Source of the DNA: Mycoavidus cysteinexigens
GTDB taxonomy: Bacteria; Pseudomonadota; Gammaproteobacteria; Burkholderiales; Burkholderiaceae
Assembly (NCBI RefSeq): GCF_003966915.1
Contig: NZ_AP018150.1
Location: 2,542,001 to 2,606,000, forward strand
Direction of reading: 5' to 3'
Length of the DNA stretch: 64,000 bases
Made by a program: the position numbers and the translations under genes. This document shows, one piece after another, positions 59,431-64,000 of this stretch. Within the stretch, counting starts at the first letter, position 1. Each line of letters opens with the position of its first letter. The notes beneath the pieces are model-generated. The model had not been told where the DNA came from. It did not search any database and saw only the letters and a program-made list of their open reading frames with translations.

Positions 59431-60060
59431 TTAAAGCGATTTGTCTTTAGACTTTTGACCAAGCCGGCCTTCTTTGCCCGCAAATAAATTCTGGATATTT
59501 GAGCGATGCCGAGAGATTAAGAGCAAACTCATCGCCAGCACGGCAATTGAATTAGAGTCAAAGCCAAACATCAATATCTCATACAACGGCGCAAAAATAG
59601 CTGCGACCAACGCTGCGAGCGATGAATAACGAAAAAAGAACGCAATAATCAACCAGCTAGCCGCCGTGGCCAGGCCGAGAATAGGATGTATAGCAAACAA
59701 CACGCCAGCAGCCGTGGCGACCCCTTTACCCCCTTTGAAATGGAAAAATATTGGCCACAAATGACCTAAGAATACCGCCAGCGCAGCCAATCCAATGGCT
59801 TCATTACCCACCTCATATTGGCTACCAAAAGAGTGAACAAACTGTGCCGTAAGCCAGACGGCCAGCCAGCCTTTCAGCGCATCGCCGATTAAAGTAAGCA
59901 CTGCCGCGAGTGTATTGCCACTACGCAACACATTGGTCGCACCAGGGTTTTTTGAGCCGTAACTACGCGGATCTTGCAATCTCATCGCAGCACTTACGAC
60001 CACAGCGAACGAGATTGAACCAATACCATAAGCTAGAGCCGCGATAAATAAATAAGTCAT
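59431..60060 (-). CDS. plsY: Glycerol-3-phosphate acyltransferase PlsY
   Basis: The 209-residue five-helix membrane enzyme puts the first acyl chain on glycerol 3-phosphate from acyl-phosphate. The motifs [14 protein letters not shown] (about 36-49), [21 protein letters not shown] (split over about 92-112) and the later helices match PlsY. The substrate is the product of gpsA in this window. Convergent with yajQ. Confidence 0.96.
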   Translation of the reverse strand: MTYLFIAALAYGIGSISFAVVVSAAMRLQDPRSYGSKNPGATNVLRSGNTLAAVLTLIGDALKGWLAVWLTAQFVHSFGSQYEVGNEAIGLAALAVFLGHLWPIFFHFKGGKGVATAAGVLFAIHPILGLATAASWLIIAFFFRYSSLAALVAAIFAPLYEILMFGFDSNSIAVLAMSLLLISRHRSNIQNLFAGKEGRLGQKSKDKSL

Positions 60061-60314
60061 AAAATCTTCTTAAAAAAGGAAGCAAAATTAACCAGAACCT
60101 GCTTTAGATAGAAGCAAGCTCTATTGTACTGAATTGACATCCTCATCGTTACAGGCACACGACTTGTATTTTGTGGAGGCGCCGCAATCAGGTACCCGCT
60201 GTTCCACACGAGTTTGTGGTCCAACTGGCGCTGAAATTCATACCAACCTTGACCGAATCTGAAATACGCAAGCATTGATTTAAAATAGCTCAACCATTCG
60301 CTAATCTCAGCTGA

Positions 60315-62012
60315 ATGCCAAATTATAGAAACCTGACTAGCCCGCGAAGGATGAGCTCGCCACAACCTATGTACAGCACACACAACCAGGCAATAGACGC
60401 TGCGTCATGCGATTTTGGCGACCTCCAATCCCTGCCGACCCTGCTTGCTAATTTACCTAAACGGATTGATGAACTGCCCGCACGCATCGCTCAACGTCAT
60501 CCCACCGCTCTTGCGCTGATCGAAAACCACCGCCATTTAAGCTATGCAGATTTGCGAGACGCGATTGATACCATGGCACAGCAACTGCGTCTAATGGGCG
60601 TGCAAGAAAATGATCGGATTATGGTCATCAATGAGAATTGCATAGCGCTAATTGTACTGATGCTCGCGATTACACGGCTCAATGCATGGCCGCTTCCCGT
60701 GAACGCTCGACTAACGAGCGCTGAAATTGACCGGATTCGGGCGCACGCAAACCCGCTACTTTCAATCTATACTCTTGAAGCCTCCCCTTCTGCGCAACAA
60801 CACGCTCAACACGATCACGCACAGCCTCTTGATTGCGTAGCTGTTGACATTGGCGCTCTGGCTTTTACCAAGGCAAGCCTCAACCCTCGCTCTCTAGACA
60901 ACCCGCTAAGGCTGCATGAAGCTCTGCCTGGGCCTCAAAATCCTCATACGGATGCCTCCCAGCAGTGCGCTGCGCTGCTCTATACGACAGGCACGACAGG
61001 CGCGCCGAAAGGCGTGATGCTATCGCATCACAATTTACTTTTTATTGCCGCAGTCTCAAGCACATTACGCCGCGTGACGGCTAGCGATGTCGTATATGCC
61101 GTGCTGCCTATCTCGCATGTGTACGGACTGGCTTCCGTCTGCCTCGGCACATTATTCGCTGGCGCAAGCTTACGGTTGGCGCCCCGTTTTTCACCTGAGA
61201 GCGTATGCGATGCGCTAGCGCATGAAAGCATCACGATTTTACAAGGGGTGCCAGCCATGCATGCAAAATTAATCGAATATGCACAAACGCACCCCGAGCG
61301 CTGGCATGCGCCACAGCTACGCTTTGTATACTCAGGTGGTGCGCCGCTCGATCTCACGCTGAAAAGACGCGCTGAAGCGTTCTACGGTATGCCGCTGCAT
61401 AATGGCTACGGCATGACTGAAAGTAGCCCAACCATTGCCCAAACCAGACTTGACCTTCCGCCTGCCGATACTTCGGTGGGCCCTCCGATTCCAGGCATTC
61501 AAGTCCGCATTGTTGGGCTCGATGGCGCTCTTCTCAAAAATGGCAAAGTCGGCGAGTTATGGGTACAAGGACCGAATGTCATGCTTGGCTATTACCGCGA
61601 CCCGCTTGCAACGCAAAACACGATTACTAAGGGTTGGCTTAAAACGGGCGATTTGGCCCGCCAGGACGAGAATCATGCATTACATATTGTGGGCCGCTGC
61701 ACAGAATTGATCATTCGCGCGGGATTTAATGTTTATCCCGCCGAGATCGAACAGGTTTTAAATAGCCATCCAGATGTCATGCATTCAGCCGTGGTTGGAC
61801 GCCCTTTGGCCAGCGATGAAGAGATCATCGCCTTTATCGAGCTGAAACCGGGTCTCCACGCCACCCCGCAAACCTTTGCTAACTGGTGCGCTGCACGCCT
61901 CGCGCCGTACAAACAACCGGCTGAGATCCACTTACTTGAAGCGTTACCTACAGCTCCCAGCGGGAAGATTTTAAAACGCGCCTTACAGCAACGCTTTACT
62001 GACGGTAATTAG
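60315..62012 (+). CDS. Acyl-CoA/AMP-forming ligase
   Basis: The 565-residue ANL-superfamily enzyme adenylates a carboxylic acid and usually forms a CoA thioester. The P-loop YTTGTTGAPKGVMLSH lies near residue 222, NGYGMTESSP near 360, LKTGDLARQDENHALHIVGR near 440 and APSGKILKRAL (catalytic Lys) near 555. The substrate is unknown; fatty acids or aromatic acids are both possible. The start is uncertain: several in-frame ATGs occur (60315, 60351, 60369) and none has a convincing ribosome binding site. Its end overlaps the convergent ppa by 17 bases. Confidence 0.85.
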   Translation: MPNYRNLTSPRRMSSPQPMYSTHNQAIDAASCDFGDLQSLPTLLANLPKRIDELPARIAQRHPTALALIENHRHLSYADLRDAIDTMAQQLRLMGVQENDRIMVINENCIALIVLMLAITRLNAWPLPVNARLTSAEIDRIRAHANPLLSIYTLEASPSAQQHAQHDHAQPLDCVAVDIGALAFTKASLNPRSLDNPLRLHEALPGPQNPHTDASQQCAALLYTTGTTGAPKGVMLSHHNLLFIAAVSSTLRRVTASDVVYAVLPISHVYGLASVCLGTLFAGASLRLAPRFSPESVCDALAHESITILQGVPAMHAKLIEYAQTHPERWHAPQLRFVYSGGAPLDLTLKRRAEAFYGMPLHNGYGMTESSPTIAQTRLDLPPADTSVGPPIPGIQVRIVGLDGALLKNGKVGELWVQGPNVMLGYYRDPLATQNTITKGWLKTGDLARQDENHALHIVGRCTELIIRAGFNVYPAEIEQVLNSHPDVMHSAVVGRPLASDEEIIAFIELKPGLHATPQTFANWCAARLAPYKQPAEIHLLEALPTAPSGKILKRALQQRFTDGN

Positions 62013-62523
62013 CAACCCCTTCGCTAATTTCGCGGTGAGCTGCATCTAAGCCTTGCCAGCCTTCCACTTTCACCCATTTACCTTTTTCCAGCGCTTTATA
62101 GTGCTCGAAAAAATGCCGAATTTGATCTTTTAAATAGGCTGGAACATCTTCAATCGTTTTAAGATGCGCCGTCATTGGACAGACTTTATCAACTGGGACT
62201 ACGATTAATTTTGCATCCACGCCGGACTCATCCGTCATTCTTAACATGCCAAGCGCACGGGCGCGCACCAGTGAGCCCGCCAGCAGCGGAAAAGGCGTAA
62301 GCACTAGCGCATCCACCGGATCTCCGTCACCGGCGAGCGTTTGCGGAATAAAACCATAGTTTGCTGGATAACGCATACCCGTGCCAATAAAACGATCGAC
62401 CACCAGCAAACCAAGCTCCTTGTCGGCCTCATATTTGACTGGCTCGCTCTGCGCGGGAATCTCGATGATGACATTAAAATCAGTGGGCAAGTCTTTACCA
62501 GCGGGGATGTGATTAAAGCTCAT
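61996..62523 (-). CDS. ppa: Inorganic pyrophosphatase
   Basis: The 175-residue soluble family I pyrophosphatase hydrolyses PPi and drives biosynthetic reactions. RFIGTGMRYPANYGFIPQTL and AGDGDPVDALVL (the D-x-D-P-x-D metal site) lie at about residues 44-80, and VDKVCPMTAHLKTIEDVP is near 115. Full length. Its 3' end overlaps the ligase gene on the other strand. Confidence 0.97.
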   Translation of the reverse strand: MSFNHIPAGKDLPTDFNVIIEIPAQSEPVKYEADKELGLLVVDRFIGTGMRYPANYGFIPQTLAGDGDPVDALVLTPFPLLAGSLVRARALGMLRMTDESGVDAKLIVVPVDKVCPMTAHLKTIEDVPAYLKDQIRHFFEHYKALEKGKWVKVEGWQGLDAAHREISEGVANYRQ

Positions 62524-62649
62524 GGATTTTCCTGTTTAATATTTGAAAGGATTCCAGCAATTGGAAATAGGATGGACCACCACAATACGCTTAACTTGTG
62601 GCGGCTGAAAAACTCAATTATAGCGATTAACCCCGCACTCAGACATCAG

Positions 62650-63588
62650 TTAGCCACGCGGATGATGCATGGCATGCAATACACTCAACCGCTCACGAGC
62701 GACATGTGTGTAAATCTGCGTGGTAGAAATATCAGCATGGCCAAGCAAAAGCTGCACCACGCGTAAATCCGCGCCATGATTCAACAGATGGGTAGCAAAA
62801 GCATGGCGCAATGTATGGGGAGATAACGGAGCATGGATCCCTGCTAGCTGCGCATAATGTTTAATGATGTGCCAAAATTGCTGACGCGTCATACCCGCGC
62901 CGCGTACCGTAATAAACAATGCGTCAGCTGCTCGATTTTGCAAAAGCGCAAAGCGCGCCACGTGCAGATAGCGTTCAATCCAGCCTTGCGCTTCCGCGCC
63001 AAATGGAACCAATCGTTCTTTCCCACCTTTACCCAAAATCCGCACGACACCATCGTTTAGACTGACCTCAACGGTTTTCAGCATCACCAACTCGGAGACA
63101 CGCAAACCGCTTGCATACATAAGCTCCAGCATCGTCCTATCGCGCAAACCCAAAGGCGTGGTTAGGTCTGGCGCCGCTAACAGCGCTTCAATCTGCGCCT
63201 CAGACAAAGTCGAGGGAAAACGCATAGGCTGTTTAGCCGCCCGGATTTTCAACGTAGGATCAACCGTTAGCCGCCGCTCGCGCAACCCCCAAGCACAATA
63301 ACGCCGGAAAACCGAAAGCCGTCGATTGGCGGAACTCGCTTTATCTGTGCTGCGGGCAGCAATATAGGCGCTTAACTGCGCCTCACTGACTTTATCCAGC
63401 ATGGTTGCCTCACGCTCAGCAAGCCACTCAGCGAAAAGCCTTAAGTCACGCCGATACGCCTCAAGCGTATTTTTTGCCAACCCATATTCAAGCCATAAGG
63501 TATCGCAAAACGTATCGATCGACGCTAGACTGGCATTGAGAACGCACACCTCGGCTGCATTGGGTTTAGTTATTGCGTTTATTACCAT
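62650..63588 (-). CDS. xerD: Site-specific tyrosine recombinase XerD
   Basis: The 312-residue recombinase resolves chromosome dimers at dif with XerC. The N-terminal SAM-like domain (about 20-110) begins FCDTLWLEYGLAKNTLEAYR. Catalytic residues: Arg in YASGLRVSELVML, Lys in LGKGGKERLVPFG, HTLRHAFATHLLNHGA (His-x-x-Arg), His in LLGHADISTT and the Tyr in QIYTH. Slightly longer at the N-terminus than E. coli XerD. It follows ogt by three bases. Confidence 0.95.
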   Translation of the reverse strand: MVINAITKPNAAEVCVLNASLASIDTFCDTLWLEYGLAKNTLEAYRRDLRLFAEWLAEREATMLDKVSEAQLSAYIAARSTDKASSANRRLSVFRRYCAWGLRERRLTVDPTLKIRAAKQPMRFPSTLSEAQIEALLAAPDLTTPLGLRDRTMLELMYASGLRVSELVMLKTVEVSLNDGVVRILGKGGKERLVPFGAEAQGWIERYLHVARFALLQNRAADALFITVRGAGMTRQQFWHIIKHYAQLAGIHAPLSPHTLRHAFATHLLNHGADLRVVQLLLGHADISTTQIYTHVARERLSVLHAMHHPRG

Positions 63589-63591
63589 GGG

Positions 63592-64000
63592 TTATTTATT
63601 TTTAAAAATAGAGCTGACTGAGTCAGAGTTATAGTTAACTCCTTCATGCGCGAGCAACCAGCGCTTCACCGTACGAAAGTATCCGTCGCCAGCATGATGG
63701 GCAAAGCCACCAATGCCATTTGCTCCAACCACGCGGTGACAAGGAATCACTAACGGAAAGTAATTCGAGCCACAGGCCTGCCCCACGGCGCGCGGCGCAC
63801 TACCAATTAAGCGCGCAAGTTGTCCATATGTCTGCACGGTCCCTGGCGCAATCTCACTGATCGCTTGCCACACACGACGTTGAAAAACGCTCCCTACTGT
63901 AGCCAGTGGCAAATCAAAAGTGGCGCTAGGTTGTTTAAGATACCGTTCAATTTGACGCACAGCCTGGCGCGCCAACGCATTGTTGGGCGACACTTCCTGA
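63592..64000 (-). CDS. ogt: Methylated-DNA-protein-cysteine methyltransferase (start outside window)
   Basis: The visible 136 codons cover the DNA-binding and active-site domain: FQRRVWQAISEIAPGTVQTY, QLARLIGSAPRAVGQACGSN and the acceptor site VIPCHRVVGANGIGGFA with the reactive Cys. It repairs O6-methylguanine by transferring the methyl group to itself. The frame stays open to the last base, and homologues are longer at the N-terminus, so the gene begins beyond the window; the GTG at 63993 is probably internal. It lies directly before xerD. Confidence 0.88.
   Translation of the reverse strand, partial: QEVSPNNALARQAVRQIERYLKQPSATFDLPLATVGSVFQRRVWQAISEIAPGTVQTYGQLARLIGSAPRAVGQACGSNYFPLVIPCHRVVGANGIGGFAHHAGDGYFRTVKRWLLAHEGVNYNSDSVSSIFKNK

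Noticed and set aside
60057-60383. A 108-codon minus-strand frame between plsY and the ligase gene
   Set aside because: It overlaps the start of the ligase gene on the other strand, has no family signature and begins at an alternative codon.

Overview
The window reads as a chromosome segment of a betaproteobacterium of the Burkholderiaceae. Protein sequences and gene order are Burkholderia-like: fkpB|radC-rpmB-rpmG; desaturase-fdx-coaD-rsmD-M16-M16-ftsY; the ctaC/D/E-SURF1-ctaA-ctaB-SCO block; comF-trmL; gpsA-secB-grxC-gpmA-ctpA-moeB; lpxK-ycaR-kdsB-adk; rpsT-DUF3579-argF-argG-murB-yajQ-plsY; and xerD-ogt. Base composition is visibly less GC-rich than free-living Burkholderia, and several genes expected by synteny are missing. 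That fits a Burkholderia-related endosymbiont such as the fungal symbionts Mycoavidus or Candidatus Glomeribacter. The organism assignment is inference; no rRNA gene is present to test it. I found no tRNA, rRNA, CRISPR array or intact insertion sequence.

Layout. 1-3.2 kb: a truncated FKBP-type isomerase, radC, two ribosomal protein genes and nadB. 3.3-8.8 kb: an envelope polysaccharide block on the minus strand, with a dTDP-L-rhamnose operon (rfbB-A-C-D), a rhamnosyltransferase-like gene and a second glycosyltransferase; it separates nadB from nadC-nadA. 9.4-18.5 kb: NAD synthesis, an acyl desaturase, ferredoxin, coaD, rsmD, a catalytic/non-catalytic M16 peptidase pair and ftsY. 18.5-24.5 kb: an accessory, AT-rich stress island with a FAH-family enzyme, a ferritin-like protein, an unknown membrane-anchored protein, Hsp20, rpoH behind a perfect CIRCE operator, decayed DNA, and an unusual lipoprotein that resembles a catalytically dead Josephin (deubiquitinase) domain. 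24.5-28.3 kb: clpS-clpA and nagA. 28.4-36.6 kb: an aa3-type cytochrome c oxidase with its heme A and copper assembly genes, but without ctaG (Cox11) at its usual place. 36.7-64 kb: mainly housekeeping genes (envelope and nucleotide-sugar synthesis, arginine synthesis, phospholipid synthesis, redox enzymes, recombination and repair).

How the genes work together. NadB, NadA and NadC form a complete aspartate-to-nicotinate mononucleotide route. RfbA-D make dTDP-rhamnose for the neighbouring transferases. CtaC/D/E form the oxidase, with CtaA/CtaB for heme A, two SCO-like thioredoxin-fold proteins for copper, and SURF1. ArgF and ArgG are consecutive steps of arginine synthesis. KdsB and LpxK serve lipid A/Kdo synthesis. 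RpoH, Hsp20 and ClpAS sit within 6 kb of one another, with HrcA/CIRCE control predicted over rpoH. The least explained parts are the pseudo-Josephin lipoprotein, the 132-residue membrane-anchored protein beside Hsp20, and the missing ctaG and ftsEX genes.
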